Assembly (NCBI GenBank): GCA_963798455.1
Contig: CAWCTD010000003.1
Coordinates: 806,001 to 870,000 of the forward strand
DNA length: 64,000 nt
Direction of reading: 5' to 3'
Source of the DNA: CAWCTD01 sp963798455
GTDB lineage: Bacteria; Acidobacteriota; Terriglobia; Bryobacterales; Bryobacteraceae
The position numbers were made by a program, and so were the translations under genes. The first letter of the stretch is position 1; every line of letters begins with the position of its first letter. A model generated the notes under the pieces. The model did no database searches, was not told the origin of the DNA, and was given only the letters and a program-made list of their open reading frames with translations. Of this stretch, positions 1-11,564 are shown piece after piece.

Positions 1-78
1 AGGAACTCGTCCAGTAGCCCAGCGCCAAGCTCAGCACCACAAAGAACCCGGCAAACATGCGCAGGTAACGATCCAGAG

Positions 79-82
<4 letters not shown>
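1..82 (-). CDS. DUF2892 (YgaP-like) membrane protein, 5' end only
   Basis: The first 27 codons of a gene that runs off the window edge. They read MTLDRYLRMFAGFFVVLSLA and continue LGYWTSS, the usual start of DUF2892 small inner-membrane proteins: a short amphipathic head followed by a hydrophobic helix. The ATG overlaps the stop of the RND permease gene (ATGA-type overlap), so it is the last visible member of the efflux operon. Its function is unknown; DUF2892 proteins often sit beside transporters or rhodanese domains. The family call rests only on this short N-terminus. Confidence 0.6.
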
Positions 83-3253
<3,171 letters not shown>

Positions 3254-3257
<4 letters not shown>

Positions 3258-4402
3258 GGCCGGACCTCCACGCGCGCGCCGTCGGCAAGGCCTAAGGGCA
3301 CCGGGAAGACAACCATCTCGCCTTCGCTCAGCCCGGACAGCACCTCGCGCCGGTCCTGACGGGATTCGCCGAGCGTAACCATGCGAGTGCGCGCATAGCC
3401 CCCATCCACGACCAGGACCGACCGCAGTTGGCCTTCTTCGCGTACCGCAGCGGCTGGCACCGCCAGCACCCGGCGCTTGCCCATGGGGAAGATGGCCCGC
3501 CCAAACATGCCGGAGCGCAGCTCGGGAAGAGATGGCAGATCGATCTTGACAATGTACGATCGCGAGGCGGCGTCCACGGCCGGGACGATCTCGCTCACCC
3601 GCGCCTCCAGAGTACGGTCCAGCGCCTCCAGGGCCACCGAAACGCTCTCGCCAGTGCGAATTTCGCGCGTCTGGGACTCCTCGACCGAAGCCTCCAGTCT
3701 GTAAACGCCTCCTTGCTCGATCGTCGCCAGCGGCACGCCCGGCGCGGCCAGGTTTCCGGGCTCGACGCGCTTCTCGGTCACCACGCCATCGAAAGGCGCA
3801 GTGATCCGGGCGTAGTCCCGCATGATCGTGGCCGCTTGGATGCCCTCGGCGGCCTGGTTGACCTTGGCCACGACCTGAGCTCGCTTGGCGGTTGCCATTT
3901 CGGAGCCCGCTTGGGCGACCTTCAGGCGGGCCGACGCTTCGTCGTACTCCTGGTTGGAGATCGACTTCTTCTGAAACAGGTCGTCCATCCGCCGAAATGT
4001 TGCCTGGGCCAGTTCCAGGTTGGCCTTGGCCGTGGCAATAGCGCCGTCAACTTCTTGGAGAGCGTCTTGGGCTTCCCGGTGCGCGGCCTGGGCCTGCCGC
4101 ACCTGCGTTTCCTGGTCGCGTGTATCCAACTCGACCAGCAACTGACCGGCCCGCACGCGGTCCCCGGCCTGGAAGTTCACCTGGCGCACGTAGCCCATCA
4201 CCTTGCTGGAGACCACGCCAGCGGTCTTGGCTCGCACCGTGCCCGTGGTTTCGTAAGTGGTCGGCCACTCGACCGTCGCAACGCTCTGAGCCTGGACGGC
4301 CACCGGCACTCCCGCAGGGGCGGTCTGGGTCTGGCTCGGTTTCTCTCCACAGCCCACCAGCAGGCCGATGGTGAAAATCAGGGTAAGCAGGGGAATTCTC
4401 AT
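3254..4402 (-). CDS. RND efflux periplasmic adaptor (membrane-fusion lipoprotein)
   Basis: HlyD/AcrA-type adaptor of 382 residues that would link the RND permease to a TolC-type channel across the periplasm. It opens with a lipoprotein signal peptide ending LLVGC (Cys18 would be acylated). A biotinyl-lipoyl half-motif follows (VSSKVMGYVRQVNFQAGDRV), then a long Ala/Gln-rich coiled-coil hairpin (about residues 95-190), the second lipoyl half (ARITAPFDGVVTEKRVEPGN) and beta-barrel and membrane-proximal domains. Length is normal for the family. It lies between tolC-like and RND genes on the same strand and overlaps the permease start by 4 bp. It appears intact although its permease partner is frameshifted; the pumped substrate cannot be inferred. 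Confidence 0.92.
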
Positions 4403-4429
4403 GATGGGCTGCTCCTAGTTCAGTGAGAC

Positions 4430-4499
4430 CGCTCCCTTACGGTCGCGGCTCGGTGAGCGGTCGTGTACCCCGCACTGAGCCGCGCGCGTAAGCAAGCGT
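4430..4499. repeat. REP-like dispersed palindromic repeat, copy 1
   Basis: About 70 bp between the tolC-like and adaptor genes. It contains CCGCTCCCTTACGGTCGCGG at one end and GAGCCGCGCGCGTAAGCAAG at the other. The reverse complement of 12889-12948 matches both blocks with a few changes and a slightly different middle. Its two arms (CGCGGCTCGGTG and CACTGAGCCGCG) are partly complementary, so it can fold. Such elements are familiar in acidobacterial genomes from spurious RARKQA peptides (recollection). Confidence 0.7.
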
Positions 4500-4520
4500 T
4501 TTTCGACCTTTTTTGGCATC

Positions 4521-5852
4521 TTAGTTCAGTACACTCGAATCGGCTGACAGCGTTCCCGCGGCCAGTTCCAGCGAGGCGGCGGCGAGCCGTTGATCATGCA
4601 CGGCCGCCAGCCGGCGCACCCTGGCGTCGGAGAGCGCGGTCTCGCTGCGCAGCAGTTCCGTGACGTTGGTCAATCCGTTTTCGTAACGGTTCTTCACGAT
4701 GCGCAGGCTCTCCTCGGCCTCGGCCACGGCCGCCTCGGCGACCTGTATGCGCTCCCCGGTGGACTTCAGGTCGAGGTAAGCACGCCGCACGTCAAGACTG
4801 ACCGCTGCGTCGACCTGCCTCTGGTCCGCGCGCGCCCGGATGATTTGCTGGCCGGCCTCGGCAATGCGCGCCTTATCGGCGAAGCCGTTGAAGAGGTTCC
4901 AGCGGAGCGAGGCCGCCGCGAGCCAGTTTGCGCCCCCGCGGTCGATGAATCGCTGCCGGTCCGCCTCGAAAGCCACCCGGAACGAGACTTGCGGCAGCAG
5001 GCTGGACCGCGCCATCTCGGATTGATTCTCAGCCAGGGATGCTCCGAGGCGCACTTGCCTGGCCTCAGGTCGGCTCTCGCGGGCGCTTTCCTCTTCTTTC
5101 GCCAGCGGCGTCTCCACCGCGGGCAACGGAACCAGGGCGGTCGTCAGATCGTGCGGCGTGTCCAGCGGCAGGCCGAGAGCCTCGTTCAACGCGGCCTGGG
5201 CGATCTGTACGTCGTAGCTGCGGCGGATCTCCTGCTCCCGCATGGCCGCCAGATGAACGCGAATGGCGAGCACGTCCGCATCGGTGGCCATGCCGGCGGT
5301 TCGCACATTCTGCGCGCGCTCCAAGTCCGCCTCGGCCGACTGCACCGCTTCCTTCGCCACCTTCAGGCCTTCCTGGCTCAGAATGACGCCGTTGTAGGCA
5401 CTCACCACTCCGGCGATCACTCTCATGCGCGTGCCGCGCTGATCTTCCCCCGCAACCTGCTGACCCAATTCGGCCCCCCGGACCTGTTTCTTCGTCATCC
5501 CGGCGTCCCAGAGGGGCTGATCCAGGACCAGTTGCGACTGGAAGTTGTTCATCGCGTCCGGACGATTCAGGGGGCCGATGGCGAAATTCTGCACGCTGAA
5601 CTGGTGCTGGGTCAGAAGCGAGCTGAACACGAACACGGGGTTGTCGCTCCGCTGCCAGGATTCCGAGTAATTCAGCTTCGGAAGGTAGCCGCTTCGAGCC
5701 TGCTCGACGCGGGTCTCGGCGGCCTTCACCGCCGCGCCCGCGGCTTCCACCGACGGGTGCTTGTCCAGCGCCAGGCGGGCCGCATCCTTTAGAGATAGCG
5801 GCCCCTGGGCGGCCAGGGGCAAGGCCAACAGTGCTACTATGGCGATTTTCAT
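4521..5852 (-). CDS. TolC-family outer-membrane efflux protein
   Basis: Outer-membrane channel component of the tripartite efflux system, 443 residues from the chosen start. ATG 5852 is preferred over in-frame upstream starts because it gives a clean signal peptide (MKIAIVALLALPLAAQGP). The mature part starts LSLKDAARLALDKHPSVEAA, the classic OEP repeat start. It continues with long Ala/Gln/Glu-rich helices and two homologous halves, the second containing SLRWNLFNGFADKARI and NRYENGLTNVTELLRSETAL, both typical of TolC/CusC-type proteins. It is the first gene of the minus-strand efflux operon. It is divergent from the PaaK-like gene at 5981, so a promoter should lie in 5853-5980, but none was clear. 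Confidence 0.92.
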   Translation of the reverse strand: MKIAIVALLALPLAAQGPLSLKDAARLALDKHPSVEAAGAAVKAAETRVEQARSGYLPKLNYSESWQRSDNPVFVFSSLLTQHQFSVQNFAIGPLNRPDAMNNFQSQLVLDQPLWDAGMTKKQVRGAELGQQVAGEDQRGTRMRVIAGVVSAYNGVILSQEGLKVAKEAVQSAEADLERAQNVRTAGMATDADVLAIRVHLAAMREQEIRRSYDVQIAQAALNEALGLPLDTPHDLTTALVPLPAVETPLAKEEESARESRPEARQVRLGASLAENQSEMARSSLLPQVSFRVAFEADRQRFIDRGGANWLAAASLRWNLFNGFADKARIAEAGQQIIRARADQRQVDAAVSLDVRRAYLDLKSTGERIQVAEAAVAEAEESLRIVKNRYENGLTNVTELLRSETALSDARVRRLAAVHDQRLAAASLELAAGTLSADSSVLN

Positions 5853-5980
5853 GGGTTTTACGGCTCCGATTGGCTCGTCTTTGGAAGAAGATGCAAACCG
5901 GCGGTCCTGGTAACAGAAGGTAAGACCCTGCCACCTGCGCCGGCGATGCCGCACCTGAAGGATTCGCTATCATAACCACA

Positions 5981-7387
5981 GTGGGACAGACCGGCAAGGG
6001 GTCGCTCAGCCGGCACGAAACAGTGATCAAAGGCATCGCATGGAGCGCGTACCTGGCCTTTCACCTTTCGGGGCAGAAGGACGTGCCTTTTCTTTCTATG
6101 CCTGAGATCACCGAGAGGCAGCGCAGGCGCCTCCGCCGGATGGTCCGCTACGCCTACCGGCATGTTCCGTACTACCGCGACACCATGACCCGGCTCGGGA
6201 TCGGGCCTGAGGCCATACGGAGCGTGGAGGACCTGAGCCGGCTTCCCATCATCGAGAATGATGATCTCCGGCGCGACCCGGAGTATTACGTCAGCCGCTC
6301 GGTGGACCGCGCCCAGTGCCTGGGACTCCTCAGCTCCGGGAGTTCGGGCGCCCCCAAGACGGTTTGGCACGACGCTGCCGCGCTGTTCCAAAACGCGGCT
6401 CACGGAGAGCGGGAGCGCGCCATTATGACGCGAGCTCTGGGGCGGTGGAGTGGCTACCGCGAAACCGTGATCGTGTCGCCGGTGGGTGCCAGCCAGCGGG
6501 AGATCCAGGAGTTCGTCCGCGACCACGGCTGCTTCCCGACTCGGCTGCGCATTGAGCGCCAGTACGTCTTTCTCAGCGATCCCCCGGCAAAAAACCTAAA
6601 CCTGATCAACGACTTCAGGCCGGACCTGCTCTATTCCTATGGCTCCTATCTGGAGATGTTCTTCCACTACATCCGTAGGACTGGGGCTGACTGGCGCCGC
6701 CCAAAGGCGGTGCTTTACAGCTCGGATCGCCTGTCGGCGGCGACGATTTCCTGGCTCACGAGCGAGTGCGGCGTTCCAGTGTTCACGGTCTATGGGTCCA
6801 TCGAGGCGCTGAAAATCGGCTTTGGGTGTCAGGAAGGCGATTGTCTGCACGCGAACATCGACCTGTACCCCATCCGAATCATTGATGAAGACGGTCGCGA
6901 GGTTGAGCCCGGACTGCCGGGCACCGTGGTGCTGTCCAATCTGGTGAACCGCGGCACCGTCCTGCTGAACTTCCGCTCCGGAGATCTAGCTTCGTGGATT
7001 CCCGGCCCCTGTCCCTGCGGCCGCAGACTTCCCCGGCTGTCGTTGCCGCTGGGCCGCGTGGACGAAGTGGTGGAGTTGCCGGATGGATCGCACGTCCATC
7101 CAACCGCTATGCACGACGTTTGCCTGGGTCATCCGGGGATGGTCCAGTACCAGGTGCGGCAGGTGGCACCGGCTGGGTTTCGGATATCGCTGGTAGCGGC
7201 TCCGGACGCCGACAGGGAGGACGTGAAAAGGTACGTGCTCGGCCGCTTCCGCGAGCGGTTCGGCCCAGCCCTGAGCGCCGAGGTCCGCTTCGTGGAGGAG
7301 TTGGAGCGTACGCAGGGGGGAAAGACGCCCGCGGTTATCTCGTTGAAGCACAGCTTCGCGCCACCCGCGGCGGGGGAGTCGTGCTGA
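5981..7387 (+). CDS. PaaK-like adenylate-forming enzyme (phenylacetate-CoA ligase / CapK family)
   Basis: A 468-residue member of the PaaK/CapK branch of ANL adenylating enzymes, which activate a carboxylate as acyl-AMP. Evidence is the N-terminal RRLRRMVRYAYRHVPYYRD block, the P-loop-like LLSSGSSGAPKTVW, the aromatic-rich DLLYSYGSYLEMFFHY, the acid motif VYGSIEALKIGFGC and a C-terminal RSGDLASWIPGPCPCGR with the Cys-rich turn seen in this family. The GTG at 5981 is the only upstream start; a later ATG (MPEITERQ) is possible. A shortened paralogue and a SAM methyltransferase follow with overlaps, suggesting a small biosynthetic operon. The substrate is unknown; cell-surface or secondary-metabolite acyl transfer is a guess. 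Confidence 0.8.
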   Translation: MGQTGKGSLSRHETVIKGIAWSAYLAFHLSGQKDVPFLSMPEITERQRRRLRRMVRYAYRHVPYYRDTMTRLGIGPEAIRSVEDLSRLPIIENDDLRRDPEYYVSRSVDRAQCLGLLSSGSSGAPKTVWHDAAALFQNAAHGERERAIMTRALGRWSGYRETVIVSPVGASQREIQEFVRDHGCFPTRLRIERQYVFLSDPPAKNLNLINDFRPDLLYSYGSYLEMFFHYIRRTGADWRRPKAVLYSSDRLSAATISWLTSECGVPVFTVYGSIEALKIGFGCQEGDCLHANIDLYPIRIIDEDGREVEPGLPGTVVLSNLVNRGTVLLNFRSGDLASWIPGPCPCGRRLPRLSLPLGRVDEVVELPDGSHVHPTAMHDVCLGHPGMVQYQVRQVAPAGFRISLVAAPDADREDVKRYVLGRFRERFGPALSAEVRFVEELERTQGGKTPAVISLKHSFAPPAAGESC

Positions 7388-7929
7388 ATCTGGCCAGACA
7401 GATCTTGCGGCCCTGCCGGTTGTTTGGCGCCGCTCTCTACCACAGGCGGGTCTTCGTGTGCAGGCAACTGCACCTTCTCACGCCGGGCTCCTCCACCATG
7501 GCGGTCCGCGCCTTCTGGGACCGGCGGTTGCGCACATCCGCATGGATCTCCCGCAAGTATTTCCTCGACCCGTTTCTCCCGTACGAGGAAGTCATAGGCA
7601 AGCTGGCGGAGATCCGGCCTCACGCCGTCTTTTCTTACGGCTCCTACTTCGAGCACTTCTTTCGCTTTGTGGCCGACTCGGGGATCTCGCTCCATCTTCC
7701 CCGCGTGTGGTTCTATGGGGCGGATACGCTGGCGCCGGAGTGGCGAGAGCTGGTGGAGCACCGGTTCGGCGTCAAGGTCTACTCGAATTACTCCACCACG
7801 GAGACCGGCCGCCTCGGCTTCGAGTGCGAGAAGCGGAGCGGGCATCACCTTAACATCGACCTGGTTGCCGCGCCGAGCGGCAAGTTCGAAGCAGTGAGGA
7901 ACTCGCCGGCGAGGAGGACCACAAGTTGA
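7380..7929 (+). pseudogene. truncated paralogue of the PaaK-like enzyme
   Basis: An open frame of about 182 codons from GTG 7380, overlapping the previous gene. It aligns with the middle of the upstream PaaK-like protein: IRPHAVFSYGSYFEHFFRFV against FRPDLLYSYGSYLEMFFHYI, and VYSNYSTTETGRLGFEC against VFTVYGSIEALKIGFGC. It lacks the N-terminal region with the SSGSSGAPK nucleotide loop and the whole C-terminal domain, ending in an unrelated PARRTTS tail. It is therefore probably not an adenylating enzyme and is best read as a decayed tandem duplicate. A structural or regulatory role for the remaining acid-binding core cannot be excluded. Its stop overlaps the TTG start of the methyltransferase. 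Confidence 0.7.
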
Positions 7930-8750
7930 CGATGGACGAGTCCCCTCCGGACTGGGAAAAGATTGGCCGCACGCTCCGCCCGGCGGCGGTCCAGCCGCTC
8001 TGGCGAATCTTTCGCGACCGGCTGAACCGCGAATGGCTTCGTGGCCGGCTCCCTGCCCGCAAGTTTAGCGCCGCCCTCAAAACGGACAGCTACGACGAGG
8101 CCGTAGGAGAGGGCGTCTATGCGCTTATGTCGGAGGATGCGGGATGGGTGTGTGGCATGGATGCCTCGGCCTCGATCTGCCGGTTGGCGATGACACGCTA
8201 TCCGCAGTTGGCGGGGGTGGCCTGCGACGCGCGCCGGATGCCGTTCGCGAGAGGCGCCTTCGACCTCGTCGTCTCCATCTCCACCTTGGACCACTTCCAG
8301 ACGGCGGCTGAGATTGAAGCCGCCCTGCGGTGCCTCTATCGCGTGTTGCAGTCGGGAGGATACCTGCTGATTACAGTCGACAACCTCGGCAATCCACTGG
8401 TGAGGCTGCGCAACGCCCTGCCCTGGCCCTGGTTGAAGCGAATCGGCCTGGTCCCTTTTCCGGTCGGCGCCACCCTCCGGTCCGGGGAGTTGCACAGCCT
8501 TCTCAGGCAGGCCGGCTTTGAGGTTCGGGAAATGACGGCGTTGTTGCACGTTCCGCGCGCGCCTGCTGTAATGCTGGCGGCGCTGCTGGACCGGATCGGC
8601 GCGCCCTGGCTGAGCCGGTTCTTCCTCCACGCTTGCATGGCGTGCGAGGCGCTGGCGAAACTACCTACGGCCAACTGGACCGCGAACTACATTGCCGCGA
8701 CCGCCGTCAAACCGTCTCACTCAAACGGCAGCAGCACCTCGTTCTCGTAG
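7926..8750 (+). CDS. class I SAM-dependent methyltransferase
   Basis: A 274-residue Rossmann-fold methyltransferase. The SAM-binding region reads SEDAGWVCGMDASASICRLA, where the Asp after the glycine would bind the ribose. It is followed by GVACDARRMPFARGAFDLVV (motifs II/III) and the post-motif LYRVLQSGGYLLITVDN. The N-terminal LKTDSYDEAVGEG segment resembles a subfamily linked to surface-glycan and lipid clusters (recollection). TTG 7926 is chosen because GAGGAGG at 7911-7917 is well spaced; ATG 7932 is the alternative. It follows the two PaaK-like frames and overlaps the convergent dehydrogenase by 34 bp at its 3' end. The acceptor substrate is unknown. Confidence 0.82.
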   Translation: MTMDESPPDWEKIGRTLRPAAVQPLWRIFRDRLNREWLRGRLPARKFSAALKTDSYDEAVGEGVYALMSEDAGWVCGMDASASICRLAMTRYPQLAGVACDARRMPFARGAFDLVVSISTLDHFQTAAEIEAALRCLYRVLQSGGYLLITVDNLGNPLVRLRNALPWPWLKRIGLVPFPVGATLRSGELHSLLRQAGFEVREMTALLHVPRAPAVMLAALLDRIGAPWLSRFFLHACMACEALAKLPTANWTANYIAATAVKPSHSNGSSTSFS

Positions 8751-9943
8751 TACCGCCGGGACAGCACGCGGACCAAGCCCGAGGGGACAAGCCCCCGGCG
8801 ATAACACTCCAGCCCGGCGCCCATGAGCCTCCCCTTGACTCCGGGCCGGTTGGTCTCCGCCGCCATGCGCGCGAAGCGCTGGAGCGTCTTCGGCTTGGCG
8901 ATCTCCGTGGGAGTCAGGCCGGAGCGCTGCGACTCCAGGATCACCTGGCGCACATGCGGCTCCAACCGCTGGTGGATGAATTCCGCGATTTCGCCGTCCC
9001 GCCATCCGGAGAACTCCATCGTCTCGCCCAGCGTTCCGCCGCAATTCGCGACCCAGTAGGGCACGCACACAATGCCCCGTGCAACCAGAGCCTTTTCGCT
9101 GGCGAGGTCGAAGGGATGGTTCGACCCCGGCGAGATGATCTTGGCCTGGATGCAGTCCACCGTGGCGGCGGTGATAGTGTTGTGGCGGGCGCAGGGGCAA
9201 AGGATGTCCGCCGGGGCGCTGAAGACACCATGCAGGGGGATGCGCTCCCCTCCGGCGAAGGATTCCACGAAAGCACTGCCCTGCTGGCGACAGGCGCGAA
9301 CCAAGCCCGGTACGTCCAGCCCCTGGGTCCGGTAGAGAGCGCCCCGCGAGGTCGAGATGGCCACAACGCGCGCGCCCAACCCGGCGAAAAGCTCCGCCAG
9401 GGAAGCGCCCACCTTGCCGAAACCCTCAATCGCGACACCTGCCCCGGCCAGTTCCAGCCCGGCCGCGGCGGCTGCGTGGCGCGCCGCGGAGAAGACGCTC
9501 AGTGCCGTGAAGTAGCCCGAGCGCGCGCCGCGTAGCTCTCTGTGTCTCACCCGCACTCCCATGGAGACCAGCATCCGGCGCACCAATTCGTTCGACGTCC
9601 CCATATCGGGACCAGGGATGTATGTGCGGCTTCGCAGCAACGGCGCCACCGCCTCGCCGAACTCCCTCAGGGCCTCGTAACGCTCCTCCTCCGGTGCGTC
9701 GGGATTGGCGCGGATGCCGGCCTTGGCGCCTCCCTGAGGCAGGCCGAGCAGTCCGAACTTCAGCGTCATGCCCTCCGCGAGGAGGCGCACCTCCTCTTCG
9801 GAGATGTCGCTGGCCATGCGCATTCCGCCGCGCGATGCGCCCCGGAAGAGCGAGTGGATCACCAGGAAGCCGCACAACCGGCCCTCACGGCACACCTGGT
9901 AGACGGATGGCTGAAAGTTCGAAGGGCTCAAGGACACTGGCAT
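8717..9943 (-). CDS. Glu/Leu/Phe/Val-type dehydrogenase
   Basis: NAD(P)-dependent amino-acid dehydrogenase of the ELFV superfamily, about 408 residues, catalysing oxidative deamination of an amino acid or the reverse. The N-terminal domain has the catalytic-lysine block GLLGLPQGGAKAGIRANP, preceded by a substrate-binding MTLKFG. The Rossmann domain has AGAGVAIEGFGKVGASLAEL (GxGxxG-like). WVANCGGTLGETMEFSG and the Asn/Ser-rich region follow. The likely start is the ATG at 9943 (MPVSLSPSNFQPSVYQV); upstream GTG codons only lengthen a non-conserved leader. The gene is divergent from rlmB with almost no spacer. Whether it prefers glutamate or leucine cannot be read from the sequence. Confidence 0.82.
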   Translation of the reverse strand: MPVSLSPSNFQPSVYQVCREGRLCGFLVIHSLFRGASRGGMRMASDISEEEVRLLAEGMTLKFGLLGLPQGGAKAGIRANPDAPEEERYEALREFGEAVAPLLRSRTYIPGPDMGTSNELVRRMLVSMGVRVRHRELRGARSGYFTALSVFSAARHAAAAAGLELAGAGVAIEGFGKVGASLAELFAGLGARVVAISTSRGALYRTQGLDVPGLVRACRQQGSAFVESFAGGERIPLHGVFSAPADILCPCARHNTITAATVDCIQAKIISPGSNHPFDLASEKALVARGIVCVPYWVANCGGTLGETMEFSGWRDGEIAEFIHQRLEPHVRQVILESQRSGLTPTEIAKPKTLQRFARMAAETNRPGVKGRLMGAGLECYRRGLVPSGLVRVLSRRYYENEVLLPFE

Positions 9944-9951
9944 GATACCAA

Positions 9952-10716
9952 ATGCGGCGGGCCGGGGACCTCCCATCGCGCTACCATGGTGGCTGCGTGG
10001 GCACACTGGTGGGTTTTCATTCCGTGCTGGAGGCTCTCAGAGCGGGCCATTCCATCGACCGGGTGCTGATTGCGCGCGGCGCGGCGGGCGCGCGCCTCCA
10101 GGAGATCATCGATCTTTGCCGCTCGCGGTCCATCGCTCTCCGATTCGAGCCGCGAGCCTCGCTGGACGGGCTGGCGGCCGGCGCCTCGCACCAGGGAGTC
10201 CTCGCCCTCGGGGCCGCGCACCGCTATGCCTCCCTGGAGGGCGTGATAGAGGGAGCGAAGATGCTCGTCGCACTCGACGGGGTGGAGGACCCGCACAATC
10301 TGGGCGCCATCATCCGCACGGCGCACGCCGCGGGGGCCGACGCGGTCCTAGTCCCCGAGCGCCGCGCCGCCGGTCTCACCGAGACGGTGGCCAAGGCCGC
10401 CGCGGGCGCGCTGGAGTACTTGCCCGTAGTCCGCGTAGGCAACATGAACCGCGCGCTGGAGACGCTCAAGGAGCGGGGCTTCTGGATCTACGGTCTCGAC
10501 GAGCGTGGCGATCAGCCCTACGACCAGGTCAGCTACGCTTCACCTGGGGCCCTGGTCCTGGGCGGTGAAGGGAAGGGGCTGCATCGCCAGGTGAAGGAGC
10601 ACTGCGACTCTCTGGTGCGCATCCCGATGGCGGGCGAGATCTCCTCGCTCAACGTCTCGGTGGCCGCGGGCATCGTTCTGTTCGAGTGGGGAAGGCGGAG
10701 CCGGGACGTGCAATAG
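9952..10716 (+). CDS. rlmB: 23S rRNA 2'-O-methyltransferase, RlmB/TrmH (SpoU) family
   Basis: SPOUT-class RNA methyltransferase of 254 residues. A short N-terminal substrate-binding domain (VGFHSVLEALRAGHSIDRVL, then ASHQGVLAL) precedes the knotted SAM domain with its three motifs: DPHNLGAIIRTAHAAGA, ALVLGGEGKGL and IPMAGEISSLNVSVAAGI. This order is typical of RlmB, which methylates G2251 in the 23S peptidyl-transferase centre; other SpoU targets (tRNA Gm18) are possible. The start may be ATG 9952 or a GTG 15 codons later (VGTLVGFHS). It shares a tiny divergent spacer with the dehydrogenase and is followed closely by a TIM-barrel gene. Confidence 0.88.
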   Translation: MRRAGDLPSRYHGGCVGTLVGFHSVLEALRAGHSIDRVLIARGAAGARLQEIIDLCRSRSIALRFEPRASLDGLAAGASHQGVLALGAAHRYASLEGVIEGAKMLVALDGVEDPHNLGAIIRTAHAAGADAVLVPERRAAGLTETVAKAAAGALEYLPVVRVGNMNRALETLKERGFWIYGLDERGDQPYDQVSYASPGALVLGGEGKGLHRQVKEHCDSLVRIPMAGEISSLNVSVAAGIVLFEWGRRSRDVQ

Positions 10717-10733
10717 TAAAATCAGTATTCTCG

Positions 10734-11564
10734 ATGAATCACGCACTTTCGACCCACGTCATCGCCAACCACCCGTTGACCACAGTCTGGCTGGAGAGAA
10801 TCCGAGAAGCGGACATCCCGGCCGTGGAGATCTTCTGCGCCCGGCAGCACGTGGACTACCGCAACCGCGCCCAAATCTCGGAGCTGGGATACTTCTTCCG
10901 CGATTCGGACCTGAGTTTCCACTCCCTGCACGCACCGATTTTCACGGATGACGTGTGGGGCCGCTCCGGGCCGCACGCGGTCATCAACATCACCGAACCG
11001 GTCAAGTCCAAGCGGATCCTCATGCTGGACGAAATCAAGCGGGCCTTGGAAATTGCCGAGAAGGCGCCGTTTCGCTACCTGATCCAGCACATAGGTCTTG
11101 CCGAGGAGGAGTTCGACGACAGGAAATTCGAAGCCGCGTTCACCTCGCTCGAGGAGTTGAATCTCTTCGCCCGGCAGCGCGGCGTCGAGATCCTGCTCGA
11201 GAACACCCCCAACGGTTTTTCCAGCGCCGAGCGGCTGGACTACTTCCTGCTCGATACGCATCTGGATCTGGGTTACTGCTTCGACGTCGGCCACGCCCAC
11301 ATGAACGAGGGCATACGCCCGGCCTTCGAAATCATGAAGGACCGGATCCGTTCCACCCACATTCACGACAACAACGGCGTGACGGACGACCATCTTTTCC
11401 CATTCCTCGCCGAAGGCGGCTCGATCAACTGGCCGGAGACCATGGAACTGCTCCGCTCTCGCTCCGATCAGTACCCATTGCTGCTGGAGCTGCGCGAACA
11501 GGAGGACACGCCGCACCCGCTGGAGGGCATCGGCCGGATCTTTGAGAAACTGGAGAGCCTGTAG
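10734..11564 (+). CDS. TIM-barrel sugar phosphate isomerase/epimerase-like protein
   Basis: A 276-residue xylose-isomerase-like TIM barrel (AP endonuclease 2 family). Supporting blocks are IPAVEIFCARQHVDYRN, SFHSLHAPIF, FRYLIQHIGLAEEEFDD, GVEILLENTPNG, DLGYCFDVGHAHMNEG and STHIHDNNGVTDDHLFPFLAEG. They carry the His, Glu, Asp and His ligands expected for a divalent metal site. ATG 10734 (MNHALSTHV) is preferred over the upstream GTG, which lies inside rlmB. Members include sugar and inositol epimerases and endonuclease IV; the specific reaction is not evident. It ends one base before asnS, so the two are probably co-transcribed. Confidence 0.8.
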   Translation: MNHALSTHVIANHPLTTVWLERIREADIPAVEIFCARQHVDYRNRAQISELGYFFRDSDLSFHSLHAPIFTDDVWGRSGPHAVINITEPVKSKRILMLDEIKRALEIAEKAPFRYLIQHIGLAEEEFDDRKFEAAFTSLEELNLFARQRGVEILLENTPNGFSSAERLDYFLLDTHLDLGYCFDVGHAHMNEGIRPAFEIMKDRIRSTHIHDNNGVTDDHLFPFLAEGGSINWPETMELLRSRSDQYPLLLELREQEDTPHPLEGIGRIFEKLESL

